The position numbers and the translations under genes are program-made. From NCBI RefSeq assembly GCF_958979055.1, contig NC_084894.1, forward strand, positions 23,901,616-23,965,615: DNA of 64,000 bases, read 5' to 3'. Positions within the stretch are counted from its first letter, which is position 1. Each line of letters begins with the position of its first letter. Positions 12,300 to 24,942 of the stretch are shown piece after piece. Source of the stretch: Alnus glutinosa. Lineage: Eukaryota > Streptophyta > Magnoliopsida > Fagales > Betulaceae. Under the pieces are notes generated by a model. It ran no database searches and was not told the DNA's origin. It saw only the letters and a program-made list of their open reading frames with translations.

Positions 12300-12949
12300 A
12301 GTTACATCGCCATGTCAGTCTGACATGCTTTCCAAGCACAAGCAACACTAAAATAAAGCATTAAACATGAAATATAATTAGAATTCAAAGAGTTACAATC
12401 ATAATCATCTTGATTAACAACCTCACAAAATTACTGTGAATTATTTAGTGCCATCAAAGAAAACTTATAGACTTCAACAAACTCCCTCCGGAGTAAACTT
12501 GGAGCAACATATCTCTACAAGTGAAAGTAATTAAGTATGGAGTTAGTCCTTTAAATCAAAAGTCACTTTCAACTGCTCAAATTCAAGAACATTCCCCCCT
12601 AGCTGCATCAGAGTCATTGCAACTAATTACTAATTAAAGATACATAATGAATTGTGAAGAAATGGTCACAAGAAGCCATTTGATTCAAGGCATCTTCAAT
12701 TCCTATGGAAGCCCACATGTATTTTTGCAAATAAGATGCTTGGAAATGTGGGCATTCTTCATTTGGGTTGCCGTGTGAAGTTACATTTGCCATTGGAATC
12801 ATGCCTTAAGAAAACGCTGGCATCCAATTATGTGGATAAATTTTCATTTTGATTTATATTGAAAGTAAAAAAGCAAGAGATTTTCATGACAAACCTGGAG
12901 GTGTTGCCTCTGATCATAACTACAACTAGTGCCTCAGCTGCTGATTGTT
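12300..12949 (-). other. 3' flank of RLP-1
   Basis: This stretch matches the 3' flanks of RLP-4 (43,200-43,940 and 45,165-45,250) and RLP-2 (23,520-24,530), and part of the RLP-3 flank (34,190-34,810). It presumably holds the 3' untranslated region and terminator of the ancestral gene. No polyadenylation signal can be assigned from sequence alone. Confidence 0.5.
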
Positions 12950-15900
12950 GAATGCTGGTCTTCGACGATATTTCCAAGATACAGTTTAGGGAAGATTTAG
13001 GGAAGATGTTGAAAAGAATGTCATCAACATGTTTGTAATACCATATCCTCTACCTCTTCCAAAACATAAGGGGCCCCATTACAATTCCAAACCCAAAAAC
13101 AAATCCCAATTTAGCACTTATGTAATTCCACTCAATCATATTCCTATGAGATTCTTCATACGTTGGAGGTGACAATCGTGACTCCTCATGTGAGTACTGT
13201 GATTTCAAAGGCAAACCACATAATCTTTTGTTTTCTTTGAAGGAATTTTCTGAAAATGTAGAGAATTGCTTGATAAATGGAATATGTCCCACCAATTGGT
13301 TGAACGAAAGGTTGAGGACCGAAAGGAAAATAAGACCATTGGTGAGTTGCATATGAATCTCTCTAGTAAGCTTGTTACTTGACAAGTCTAGTGACTCAAG
13401 ATTACTCAATTTCCCCAGAGATACTGGAATTTGGCCCATGAAAGCATTATGCGACAAGTTGAGAATATATAACAATGTGAATTCTCCAATTTCTTCAAGT
13501 ATAGGACCATCAAAGTTGTTGCAAGAAAAATCAATGGTGGTGAAGATAGTTAGGATCTTCACCAGCTGCACCTCTAAACCCTTGCTACTAACTGTTAGTT
13601 TATCTTGATAGTAAAAAGTACCAATTTGAACTTGGATGTGATTGAGTTCAGATTTGGCCTCATGTGCATGATTCATCACTGCCATCAAAGTAGAAAGGAG
13701 AACTATTGGCAGGTTACCGGTAAAATTGTTTGAAGCTACATCTATGATTTGAAGCATCGGCCAAGGGGCAAGCTTTGGATGACCAATGGGCCCATAAAAT
13801 TTGTTCGATCGCAAAATAAGAACCTTCAATAGGGCTAATCCATTCAAGTAAAATGGGAAGGTTTCCTTGATGTGGTTGTTACCAATGTCCAAGACCTCCA
13901 ATGAATGGCAATTCTTCAGAGATTTCGGTAACTTTCCCTCTAGATGGTTTTTATTGATAGCTAAAGTTTGTAAATAACAAGACTCTGGAAAAGTATCAGG
14001 AATTGTACCATTGAGATTGTTTCTCCTTAGACTCAATACATGAAGAAGAGCCCCACTCATCTCAATCAAGCATTGGGGAATTGTGCCACTGATGTAATTA
14101 TTAGACAGATCGAGAAATCAAAGATATGTAGCATTACATATGAATCCATGGATACTCCCATATAATTTATTACTTGAAATAGAAAAGAATTGTGTGGATT
14201 CAAGGGACTGACCGATGCTAGCTGGTAAGGCAGAATGAAAATCATTCATGGAGAAATCCAAGTAGCTGACAAGTGGGACAACTGGGAGTTGGCCTTGGAA
14301 CTGGTTGGATCGAAAGTCTAGAGATCTCGCAATAAAAGAGAGATTGGAGATAGGTCCTTCGAGAGTGACCAAGTAGTTATAAGTGAGATTTAGAAATCTA
14401 AGTTGGGGAAGTTTCCAGATCCAATTAGGCATCTCTCCATATATCTGGTTCCTCGAAAGGTCTAAAGAGTATAACATGGATTGGTTTCTACAGAAATCAG
14501 GAATTTTTTTCAACTTGCTAGAAGCCAAGCCTAACCAAGCAATTTGGGGAATGTGGGAAGATGAAAGGTTAAATCCACTATATTCAACCAACAAATTGGA
14601 GCCATCAAAGTTGTTTGAAGAAAGAAGGAGGATTACAAGACCTCGAAGTTGAAAGATGGATATGGGTATTGGCCCTTCCAACTCGTTATTGCTCAAATCA
14701 AGCTCTTCTAGTTTGTTAGAAGAAATGTTGGAAAATTCCTTGAGTTGCCCAGAAAATTGGTTATTGGATAGTCGTAATGCCTGCAATGACGGGAGGGGAA
14801 ACAATGAAACTGGAATATCCCTGTTTAATGAATTGTAACTTAAATCAAGAATCTCTAGATGCAGAAGTTTTTCCCAGTGAGTTGAAGTAATCTAACCAGT
14901 AAGATTATTGGAAGAAAGGTCTAGGTTGGTCAAATTCTTGGTCATGCTAAATACTGGAATTGATCCACTAACCATGTTCAGTGACATGTCCAAATAGACC
15001 AATTGTGTGAGGCCTGCCATTGAGTTTGGAATTGATCCTCTGAAATTGCAATTCGAAATATCTATTGTTGACCATATTTTAAGATTGCCAATAGAATGTG
15101 GCAATGACCTTGAAAATCCTTTATAGTTGAGAACCATGGTTCGAAGAGATACATTTGGAGAAAATTCTGGCAAAGAACCTCGCAGGTCATCGTGTGATAA
15201 GTCAATCGTTTGTAGTGTTGGAACTTGGAAAATCTTTTTTGGAAACTTTCCATTCAAACTAGAAGAGGAGACTTCCAAAGATGTCAGATTTTTAAAATCT
15301 GCAAAAAAAATTGGAATTGGAGAAGAAAAGTCGTTACCATTCAACTGAATAACTGAGAGGGACTTAAGATTCTGTAACGAGAAATCAATAGGGCCTGAAA
15401 GATTGCATTTTGACAAGCTCAACACTCTCAAATTTGGCATCGAAGTTGATAAGACGTGACACCACTCTTTACCTTGCGATGATATAGCTATACCATCAAG
15501 ATAAAGTTCGACAAGCTCAGAAAGGTTCTGAACGAGCATATTTAAATTTGGATTCTCAAGTGTCAAGGAAGGAACAGTTTCGAAGAAGTCAGAATTGATA
15601 GATAAATCAAGAGTAACCAACTTTGTCAAATGCGAAATAACAATAGGAATCTGCCCTACAAAACCAGCATTTGATAGATTCAAATACCTCAAATTCGACA
15701 ACTTCTGAAACTTTGATGGAATGGGATAACTATTGAAGTTGTTATAAGCCAAACTCAAGCTCCGAAGATGCTGAAGATAAAAAAGGCTGCTTGAATGGTC
15801 AAGTCCACCCGAGATGGATTTGTTAGCCAGGTCAAGACCAATAACACGCCCTGTGACGACCCTTTTTTTTTTTTTTATTTTTTTTTTTATATATATATAT

Positions 15901-18900
15901 ATATATATAAAACGTAAAAACGAGTCATCGCAGTGGCACGACGATATGTCGCAAAGCCAACATATGACACATGCCCCATAACATGTACCTGTAATCAGAG
16001 TATAACATACATCTATCTATGCAGCGGAAAACATAAATCTGAATAGCGGAAATTACAACTTATACATCTATCACAAATTAATTACAACAAAGAGCCATTT
16101 AACATCTATCTGTTTGAGTCTTATTAACACTATAACAATAATGGCTTAACAAAGAATAAGTGACACAAACGTCACAAGCCATACCAAACCTATAAAATAG
16201 TGGACAACCCGTGGTCCGACAATTACAACCGTCGCGGTGAGCTTCAGTCATAATATCCCAAGCACACTGCTAACGACCCATCGACTATACCGAAGTACCT
16301 GTAGCCAAAGAAACATCATCTACACGGTTGTGGTGGTATCCACATCCGCATAGGTGAAAGAATGAGTTCACCGCCTTAGTCTACCTCATACTAAGACCTC
16401 AGTGGTATAAGACTAACTGAGTTTTCACAAAGAACCAACCATTATTTTATTTTTAGTCGTGCGAGCACTATATTAGCTACAATTTACCAATAGCTAATGT
16501 AACAAACACCGACTATTCAGAAATCATTTAAAACATACTATATAGCTGTGAAAACATGTAGAAGTTCCAGACATCCCTCCTTGGAAGTTTCTACATATAG
16601 ACCCCTCTATAATAATACTTTTCACCGGTCGCTTGGACATATGTGCACACGATCACTCCATCACAGATATCATGTATACACATAGGTCTTAAGCAAAGAA
16701 CATGGCATCTTACTTTACCGTACTAGGATAACATCCTTCAACAAAACACTCGCAACACCATCTCTAATCGTATTCCAGCTTCGTGCCTTGACGTCAATAG
16801 ATCATGAGAGCACTAGAGTTAAACTCAATCATGCTAACACGTCTTTCCTGAAGAACAAGAACAGTCAACCTTCCTACTCATAGATATGCCATTACTCGCA
16901 CCTGGGTAGTCATGTATCCATGTACTTTCAAGTTCAATGTATGATATTAACACATGACTATCCGATAGAAATATACATAAGATCTTTTCATGAAGACTCT
17001 TATGCATACCAATACGTCTAGCAAAACTACTCATAGCATAAAAACATCTCTCACAAAACAATGTTATATATGCTATGCATGCCTCAATGTGTTGCTGATA
17101 CTGCCTCAATGTGCTGATACTGTTACTCTGCTGATACTGTTACTCTGATATGTATGCTCTATACTACATGCTCAATGTTCCGTGCTTGACCAGTATATAT
17201 TTCACTACTGTATCATGTTGAAATCATGCAGTTGTTAAATCACATCCTCTCAAAACTAAACAAATCCAGCATTTAATCCAACACTTTGAAATCATTCAAA
17301 ACTTAGTTTCTTTATCAAATCTACGCAGTTTCAACATGACATGTTCTCAAACAATTTGCATAATTTAAATCTCAACCGCAGAACTTAACACTTTAAATCT
17401 ATTCAATACTTTTCACTCATACACTATCTCTTTAACATCATTGATATAATTTAAACATAATCGAAACTAAACAAATCATCTCAAAGCATATACATTTCAT
17501 CATATGGTTGGTTCAGTTTCATAAACAATATATATATTTTTATCAATCCAATACATATAAAAATATATATTTTCTCAGTGAGTGGAATACCCACCTTGGC
17601 TGCATTGGACTCCAACTCGAACACTCCTTGGACTCTAGTCACTTGGACTCTACATTGGAGAACCAATTAAAGTCTCCAATCCGAACATGATCTTGCAAAC
17701 ATTGGTAACATTAGACTATGCGATTGAACTCTATACTTTATGACACAAAAGCTACCCGCATGCTCACACGTCACGTCACTCGCTTCGAAAGCTATCTAGA
17801 TATCTTAAGCTATTATTAGATTAGTCATTGGTTATAGGTTCTTATTATATTTTGCTTATTAAGCACAAATGTGTGTTTACTATTTTTGTTGGTTTACATA
17901 TTATTGTTGTATCACCCTATTATTGTTAACCATTTTCTATAGTTTGTAATTCCTTCACTAAGTTAACAATATATATATATATATATATTTTAGTCATATA
18001 CATGTACATGTATACATATATACATATACACATACAACACTTTAGGCTAATCCATTAAGTCTTTCCAACCTAGAACTTTAGTGACTTATACTTAAAGATT
18101 ATCTTAATGTCTTCAATTATATTAGCCTAAATCCATAATCCATTTATATAATTACTTTACCTACTCATGGATTTATTCATTCTTTATGTTAATATATTTT
18201 ATTTGCTCACTTACTCTATGTTGCCTTTACTCCTTAATTTATATTAGTTATTATCTTGTTCATTTAACCACTTACAACATAATAACTAACTCAACTCCTT
18301 TTAGGGCATAATTCAAAACTCCGTCACATAACCAAAATCAACTTCTCCGAGACTCCTCCACCACACTAAGTCCATCAATACAACACCACACACCTCTCAT
18401 TTCAACTCACATATAAGGTCACCATATGCATGAGTTCTAAAACCAACCTCAATCAATGGCCAAGACATTAACAATTATCAAAAGCCTAAAACCAAACTTC
18501 CAAGAATACCAATTCGGTATCTCCACACCAAACCCTCAAAGTTCATCTCCAATTAAGCTAACATCAACCCTAGAACATAAATAAACTTAATCCCTAACAA
18601 ATAGTCATAAACTAACATAATTATCTCATTTACAAATACAAACCAGATTTAGGGTTTTCATCAAAATACCCATCAAAATCATCTCTATCACTATTACACA
18701 TACTAAATATAAATACTTAAAACATCGCATGACCAAGATAGGAAATCCCACCTTTAAAAACCATTTCTAATTTGGTTAGCAACATGAGTAAACTCAAAAT
18801 CATATCTCCAAAATTCCTAATTCAAAATCCACAACCAAAATCAACTAACATAATCAACCATGAAAGCTACAAGAAACAAAACCCCATAATAAAAACACCA

Positions 18901-20292
18901 TTAGGCCATCACTTCCAAAAATCACCATAAACCCTAAATTTTCATCTAAATCAAATCCCATAAAATCCATACCCATTTTCGGATTCAATCCAAAAACATA
19001 GACAAAATTAAACTCTAAGATTTCAACAATTTTAACAAATTTAGGGTTAATGCCCATACTTCAACCATTAACAAAATTGGGGTCTTAATCCTTTAATTCA
19101 ACAACCCATGGCTAAAATTATGTATAGGAATTCATTATATATAAAAACCCCAAGCTAATTTTAGGGATTTAGTCTAACACCCAAAAATTGACTTAACTTA
19201 GACAAATTAGGGATTACGAATTATCTTAGAATAATCGGTATATTAAACCCCTTTGAAGTTGATAATCACTACTTTAGTCTTGTAGATGATGGAACTTTCA
19301 CTTGGAAGCAAGACCCAAGATCCAAGCTCAAGCTTCACGTGAATAGGGAAAGAAAAGTGAGAAATTTCAGAATTTAAATCTACCAAATCAGCCTCTATAA
19401 TCACTCATACGTACTGCTTTAGCTAATTTAAGGTGTGTAATTCATTGCTCAAACCTTAACCCATGTGAAAGAGAATGATGAGCAAGAGGATTTGAGAAAT
19501 TACCTACTGTTTTCAGCCCATGAAACCGTTGCTCTTTGTCCTTCACACGAGCTTAGCCCATTCTCATGCTAATCCGAGCTTGTGTGAAGAAGAGATGAGA
19601 GTTGAGAGGGAGAGGAGCGCACGGGTTGGTGGAGAGGAAGAGAGACCGAGTGCTGCTGCGTTTTTAGGGAGAAGAGTAGTGAAAATCTGATTGTGAGAGA
19701 GAGAGTGTCGTGAGCCACATAGAGAGGATAAGGGTTATGCATAAATTCCGAAAATGCCCCCCACTTTAAGTAATTTTTGAGGGTATTAGTAAAAATTCCT
19801 GATTTGGGCCTCAAAAACATCATTCTTATTCTCTTTTCTTGGGCTATTCTTTAAAAGTCCATAGGATAAAATAAAACACTTGGTTTCATTTTACTACACT
19901 AAATAAACTTATTTTTATTAAATCCTAAAAACCCATTAATAATATTCTACCATTTTCTCTTCACTTATCTAAATTAAATCCACAAGTGTGATTTTACCAC
20001 ACTAAGTGGGCTTACATTAATTTAATTCATAATAAACTCATCAAATAATTTCTTGGACATTACACGCCCGTCATTGCAAGTTACGCCTTCCCAAGAACAG
20101 CAATCAACACTTTGATTCCACTTAACAAGTTTTTTTGGACATAGCAGGATCGAATGTAAGGTTGTTCTTCAATTGCAGCAACAAGGACTGCTTGGTTGCG
20201 AATACATCGGCCAGACGCCCCAAAGACACAAATGCCAAGGAAAAGTGAGTAAATGGGCATCGAGAAAGCCATGAAAAGACTGGAAGTCTCAT
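12950..20292 (-). pseudogene. RLP-1: Ve1-type LRR receptor-like protein, pseudogene split by an LTR
   Basis: On the minus strand the ancestral start is at 20,292, followed by signal-peptide and LRR N-terminal cap coding. At least two 1-bp frameshifts lie in that part (within about 20,095-20,270). The gene is interrupted at 20,064/15,852 by an LTR. It resumes at 15,851 with LRR coding, the family hallmark CNLSGPID-type repeats, an island domain (about 13,570-13,680) with the word LTVSSKG, the last LRRs, a TYEESH acidic juxtamembrane segment and a GFVFGFG membrane helix. In-frame stops are TAG at 14,892, TGA at 14,118 and TAG at 13,050, the last at the first tryptophan of the cytoplasmic tail. 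It is closest to RLP-4 in domain layout and flank. Each lesion is visible by comparison with RLP-3 and RLP-4. Function as a receptor is excluded unless the sequence has errors. Confidence 0.9.
15852..20064 (-). mobile_element. 4.2-kb solo-LTR-like insertion in RLP-1
   Basis: The element begins TGTGACGACC and ends GGACATTACA (TG...CA) and is flanked by a perfect 5-bp duplication CGCCC at 15,847-15,851 and 20,065-20,069. Removing it rejoins the RLP reading frame at a point intact in RLP-3. No gag, pol, primer-binding site or second LTR is present, so it is best read as a single LTR of a Ty3/gypsy-type element with very long LTRs. By analogy of its ends with the other two LTRs it lies on the minus strand, with a CT-rich leader-like stretch at about 19,560-19,720 (inference). 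It also contains AT dinucleotide runs (15,889-15,909 and 17,970-17,988) and a short tandem repeat at about 17,085-17,150. Confidence 0.8.
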
Positions 20293-20423
20293 TGGAATGG
20301 AAGAGGTGGTGATATTAATAGTGGATTCAGGATTGTATTAATTTGCTTTGCGTGTGATTAAATATATAGATGAAAATATAATGGTGGAGGATGAGGCCAG
20401 GAAAGTTCCACTGGCACGACTTT

Positions 20424-20452
20424 TTGACCTGTGACTCTGAGTGGTACGTGGC
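20424..20452. promoter_or_regulatory. W-box and ABRE-like motifs upstream of RLP-1
   Basis: TTGACC (20,424-20,429) matches the WRKY-binding W-box. TACGTGGC (20,445-20,452) matches the ABRE consensus PyACGTGGC. They lie about 130-160 bp upstream of the ancestral start. The same pair occurs upstream of RLP-2 and RLP-4 at nearly the same distance, which favours common ancestry and possible function. Confidence 0.45.
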
Positions 20453-21385
20453 CGACCAAGAAGAAGAAGATGAAGTAAGAGAGAAGAGAGACCTTTCAAA
20501 TTTCTTCTCTTTTTCGACTTCTTTGTGAGGTTTACTTAGCTCGTGGCCATCCGTTTTGAATCATTGGTCTTCCAATATTACAAGACTAAATATAAGAAAG
20601 TTGTGGTTTTGATTCAGAGACTAAAAGGAAGTTGCCACTACGTACTATTCCTTGCGAAAACTGAAACAATTGATTTATGGGAATCAATTTTAAAATTTAG
20701 GGGATCTTAATTCCCACTCACATGGGGTAGGGTCCATGTGATGGTGGGTCCCACCCCATGTTAGAGAAGAGTTTGTAATTAATGTGTAATGGGTATTTTT
20801 ATATCATCCCCCATCCCCGCCATATCTATCCCCTCAATTTTTCAATTGGTTTAATTAATGTACCATATCAATTTACAATTGGAGTTGCAATGTCTCTATT
20901 TTGTCTTAAAAAGACAAAAATACTCCTAAAAATTTGAAGAAAAAAAAATCCTAACGATAGGGTATTTTTGAATTTTTTTTTAATGCCTTTAGTAAATTGG
21001 TATGGCACATTAGTTAAAGAGACGTGTTATATATTTTCTTTCGGTTCTTCTCTCATTCTCTTACTTTTCAAAATTATCATTAAATTTTTAGGGCCATATG
21101 TGGGATTAAATATAATTTCTCCTAAATTTATGGAACGGCTTTCTTTCTTTCCACTATTAGCAAGATTTACAATTAATTTTTAAAAATACACATATTTACG
21201 TTCTTCTTTTTTCCCTCAACGTTAGATGATTAGATCAGTGGGATTCTTTTTGCCATGAGCGTATATTACTCAAATTAATGGATAATGTTTGCATGATTAG
21301 AATTATCAAGTACTTTTCTTCTTTAGAACATAACTTCAAACTTTCTTCTCCCATCCTTCACCCTTCAAATTAATGGATCAAGACA

Positions 21386-21945
21386 ATGGTAATAGGCAAA
21401 ATAGCTACTAAAAAATTACAACTTTCTACTTTATTAGTTACTACTTTTTCTATACCTTTTTTAACAGATTTTCTAGTACTATATTAATTCTCTACTTGTT
21501 TTTAAATATTATTTCTCATTTCTTTTATTATATTCTTACCAACACTCAATCAAAAGAAAAATATTAGATTTTCACATTGACGGAGTCACCTACAATGGAT
21601 TTCTCATTCTTTTCGATGTACCATACAGTGGAAATTCATTGAAATTATTCACTTGGTATTGAAATTATTCACTTATATTCTCAAGCATCATTAAGCACAG
21701 GTGTGATCAATGAAGGAAGATGATCGAATATGGGTGAGGAGAAAGAGAAACCAACAAACAAATAAATAGTAACATTTTTTTTCAATTGTTTATTCCTTAT
21801 AGAATGAACAGAAGAGCTTGTCCATTATTCATTCTGTAAGAAAAAATGTTAAAGTAGCTAGCTACTTTACTCAGACACAAAAATTAACTTATAATAATTA
21901 AATTTAACTATTATAAGCCATTTACCAATAGTTCTGCTAGATGCT
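21386..21945. mobile_element. Putative TIR element, intact copy
   Basis: The ends GGCAAAATAGCTACT and its near complement in the region 21,865-21,885 face each other. Similar ends at about 30,600 and 33,190-33,215 suggest a second copy of the same element that has been expanded by a foldback element and a LINE piece. TSDs are not resolved. Confidence 0.4.
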
Positions 21946-22724
21946 CTTTATGTTTTGTTCTCTTGCTTTCCTTCTATATAATTACTTTAAAGAGAATTAT
22001 TTGAATCATAAGTGCAGTTGACGTTGTAAAAAAATAGAACGTTGGGTCATAGAAATCAGAATTCTAGAATGAAAGGAGGAATGTGGAAGACAAGTCACAA
22101 GTGGAGGTGGGGGAATTCCCACCGGTTCTGGCACCGCAACTTTATGGGCAGCCAAATTTGACAGAGGAAAGCAGTAACTTTTCGATTGATTAGCGGATTT
22201 TTTTTTCTTCTATAAAGGTACGATTTTCTATGGCATGGCCTCGTCAATATTAACTTTTCACCCCCAAATGGTTTCAGCTTTCTACTGGTACTCGGACCAA
22301 AACAAGGAAGCAATGTTATATATAAGCTTATAGCTTTCAAAAAACCCAATTTCAATTAGAGGTGGAACTACTCCTAGCTTGGAAGGGTTTCGGGTGCCTT
22401 CAAAATATACAAAATGTCACAAAATTTTTGAGTTTTTTTTGGGGGAAAAATATGCATTACCACACTCAAAGTATCACCTCATTGTCAATGCCTCCCTCAC
22501 CTCCAAAACTATCAATTGTGTCAATGTCCCTCCCTAAAGTATCAAAAAATGTTAATGTTCCTTGAATAACAAAAATACCCTTCTTAAAATCATAAAAATT
22601 CCAATAATTATATAAAAAAAAAAAATTAAAAAAACCGGTTTTTCTTTTTTCTTTTCAATTTTTTAATAATTTTTGTGTACATTTTTGTTTTTGTTTTTGT
22701 TTTTTTTTCTTCACACTGTACTAA

Positions 22725-23065
22725 AGTATATACATAAGTGCATACACCCAAGCATTACTTTAAATGCTTAAAGTGCGCTGTGTCTTATAAATGCCAACTA
22801 CACTTTTTCTTTTTTCATGGCAATAGGATCCTCTCCTGTTGATTTTCAACTGAATAGAAACCGGTCATTTATACCTAGGGGTATTTTTGTAATTTTATAC
22901 CATTTGAAATTACAAAAATACTCTTGAGTATAAATGACCAGCTCCTCTCCAGTTGATTTTCAACTGGAGAGGATCCTGGTCCTTTTCCATGTGAGACTAT
23001 CTTTCATTTAATGCTCTAATTTAATACTTTCCTTTTAAAACATTCACAAAAAACAAAATAAATAT
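22725..23065 (-). repeat. Inverted copy of the 3.48-3.69 kb repeat inside a foldback
   Basis: Read on the minus strand, the two halves around 22,820-22,982 match 3480-3690 in order. This marks an insertion or capture of that repeat into the foldback core before the smaller MITE arrived. Confidence 0.6.
22820..22982. mobile_element. 163-bp MITE, third level of nesting
   Basis: Near-perfect inverted arms (GGATCCTCTCC... and its complement) are flanked by 9-mers TTTTTCATG (22,811-22,819) and TTTTCCATG (22,983-22,991), which differ at one base. The uninterrupted version of the host repeat is seen at about 3580. Confidence 0.75.
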
Positions 23066-23254
23066 ATATACATATTAATTTTGAAATTACTTTAACAATT
23101 TTTGTTTTAATGAAAAAAATTTTGAACCATTTTTGCCTTCTTTGGGGGACATTGACATTTTTTAATAGTTTAAGGAGACATCAACATAATTAATAGTTTG
23201 AGGAGGACATTGACAATTTGATAGTAGTTTAAGGGAGTTATGTATATTTTTCTC

Positions 23255-24529
23255 GTTATTTCTTTTTCTAAATTTTAGGTATTTTTACGAAATGAATCCT
23301 CCAAAATTCATTTTTATCCCTAAAAATGATTTTTTTAGTTATGTCCCGCTCCTGAAATTTTAGTTTGACCCCTGCTTCTCTGCAGCCGAATTGATGATGT
23401 GAGAGAAGACGGACCATTTAAGAATAACCTCAAGGCGTTGAGGGATGAACAAGTGGACAATAGAAAGACACAGAAACACTTTTGAGTAGGAAACTGCTTA
23501 GAAATAAATAGAATTCAGTCCCACGTGCTTTTCAAGCACAAGCAACACTAAAATAATTAGAATCCAAAGAGGTACACTGGTGATCATCTTGATCGACAGA
23601 ATGACAAAAGTAGTGTGAATTATTAAGCGCCATGGGAGAGACCTTATGAACTTCAGCAAACTCCATCCAGAATAAACTAGCTTGGAGTAACATATCTCTG
23701 CAAGTGAGGCGTACATTGGTGCAAGTCAATGTCAACTGCTCAAATTCAAAAATGAGGAACAGTACTGACATCGTTTCTCAGTAACAAATCAACCTATTTC
23801 ATAGATTACAGTAATTAAAATTTTAACGTATCTATCTCTCATATTTATAAAATTAATTATGCATTGCTACAAAAATTAATGGCACACGAAAATAGAACCT
23901 TTACTCCAACAAACACGTGAAAGATTTGCCTAATAAATCCTACAAAGGCTACGTTCCTAAAAGGTCTATCACAATAATCAAAAGGTCGCATATTCCAATA
24001 TAATTGCACAGGCCAAGGAGAAGAACAACTGATCTTATGGGAACCAGAATAATGCTTATAATGCATAAAAATTAAATACAGCTATTGCTTTTATAATTTT
24101 TGTGAAATTTTATGCAAAAGAGATCAAAGTTCAAAAAACACTCTTCGAAAGTAGAAACACATACATAGAAGGAATTGGAAGATTGATACATATTGAATTG
24201 TGAATGGCCTCGAGACCCATAGAGTTGAAAACAATTAATGGTCATATGAGGCGCTATTGGATTCAAGGTATCATGGGTTCTTCTTATGGAAGCCCACATG
24301 CATTTCCACAAATAAGATGCTTGGAAATGTGGGCATTCCTCGTTTGGGTTGCCATTGGAGTCATACCTTAAGAAAACAATGGCATGCAATTATATGCATT
24401 TTTTCATTTTGATTTGTGTTGAAACTAGAAAATGAAGAGGTTATCATGACAAACTTGAAGGTGATGCCTTGATCATAACTATAACTAGTGCCTCGGCTCT
24501 CGATATCTGAATACTTTTCTTCGATGACG
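23255..24529 (-). other. 3' flank of RLP-2
   Basis: This matches parts of 33,760-34,810 (RLP-3 flank) and 12,350-12,940 (RLP-1 flank). No gene is present. Short frames here are remnants of 3' untranslated sequence. Confidence 0.5.
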
Positions 24530-24942
24530 CTATTTTCTAAGACACAGTTGAGGGAAGATTTTTTTTTTTTGAACAAGATAGTATGTGCTACCATATATTT
24601 CTGAAAGCGCTCGAAGGTGAATACAAGGATAGAGGTACAAGACCCCTTTAAACCTTAAGTCAAAAACCAAAGCCTAACTTAAAGCAGATGCCTAAACACA
24701 ATACACAAATATTACAAGGACACCAATTGGAGCCACTCTATACAATTAAGCCCATACTAAACAAGATCAGAGGGCTAGTCTAGTCTATCACAAATAACAA
24801 ATAAGTCCATGAAACATTTATGCATTACAAGTAGACACACTGTGAGCAACAGTAGACACAAGGGAATATACAAAGCAGAAAATACTACAATCACCAGCTC
24901 CGGGAACGTCGATGCTGGAGCCAGCACGTGTTGAGCACGCGT

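Larger units (their letters stand above)
5814..12850. repeat. Segmental duplication, copy 1 (main part)
   Basis: This block matches 38,450-43,940 and 58,554-64,000 collinearly, interrupted only by copy-specific insertions and deletions. Its right part, about 11,870-12,840, matches 42,790-43,930 and leads into the 3' flank of RLP-1, as the other leads into the 3' flank of RLP-4. The mobile elements listed below explain most differences between copies. Confidence 0.8.
20300..22050. repeat. RLP-1 5' flank, duplicated at 29.5-30.96 kb
   Basis: Collinear and highly similar to the 5' flank of RLP-2. It carries the promoter motifs listed separately. An insert of about 150 bp (about 20,700-20,850) is missing from the RLP-2 flank. 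Open frames such as 20,968-21,183 are shared as decayed non-coding sequence with 30,180-30,398 and are not genes. Confidence 0.65.
22442..23254. mobile_element. Foldback element, family F2, with captured core
   Basis: The outer arms (about 22,442-22,600 and 23,100-23,254) are inverted copies of each other and belong to the same family as 58,931-59,781. The corresponding site in the RLP-3 flank (about 33,710-33,760) lacks the element. The core is not the A/T-rich core of the sister element but an inverted copy of the dispersed repeat at 3480-3690, itself interrupted by a smaller MITE. Confidence 0.7.

Noticed and set aside
18854..19057. 67-codon frame in the RLP-1 LTR
   Set aside because: Low-complexity peptide inside an LTR. 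No retroelement domain.
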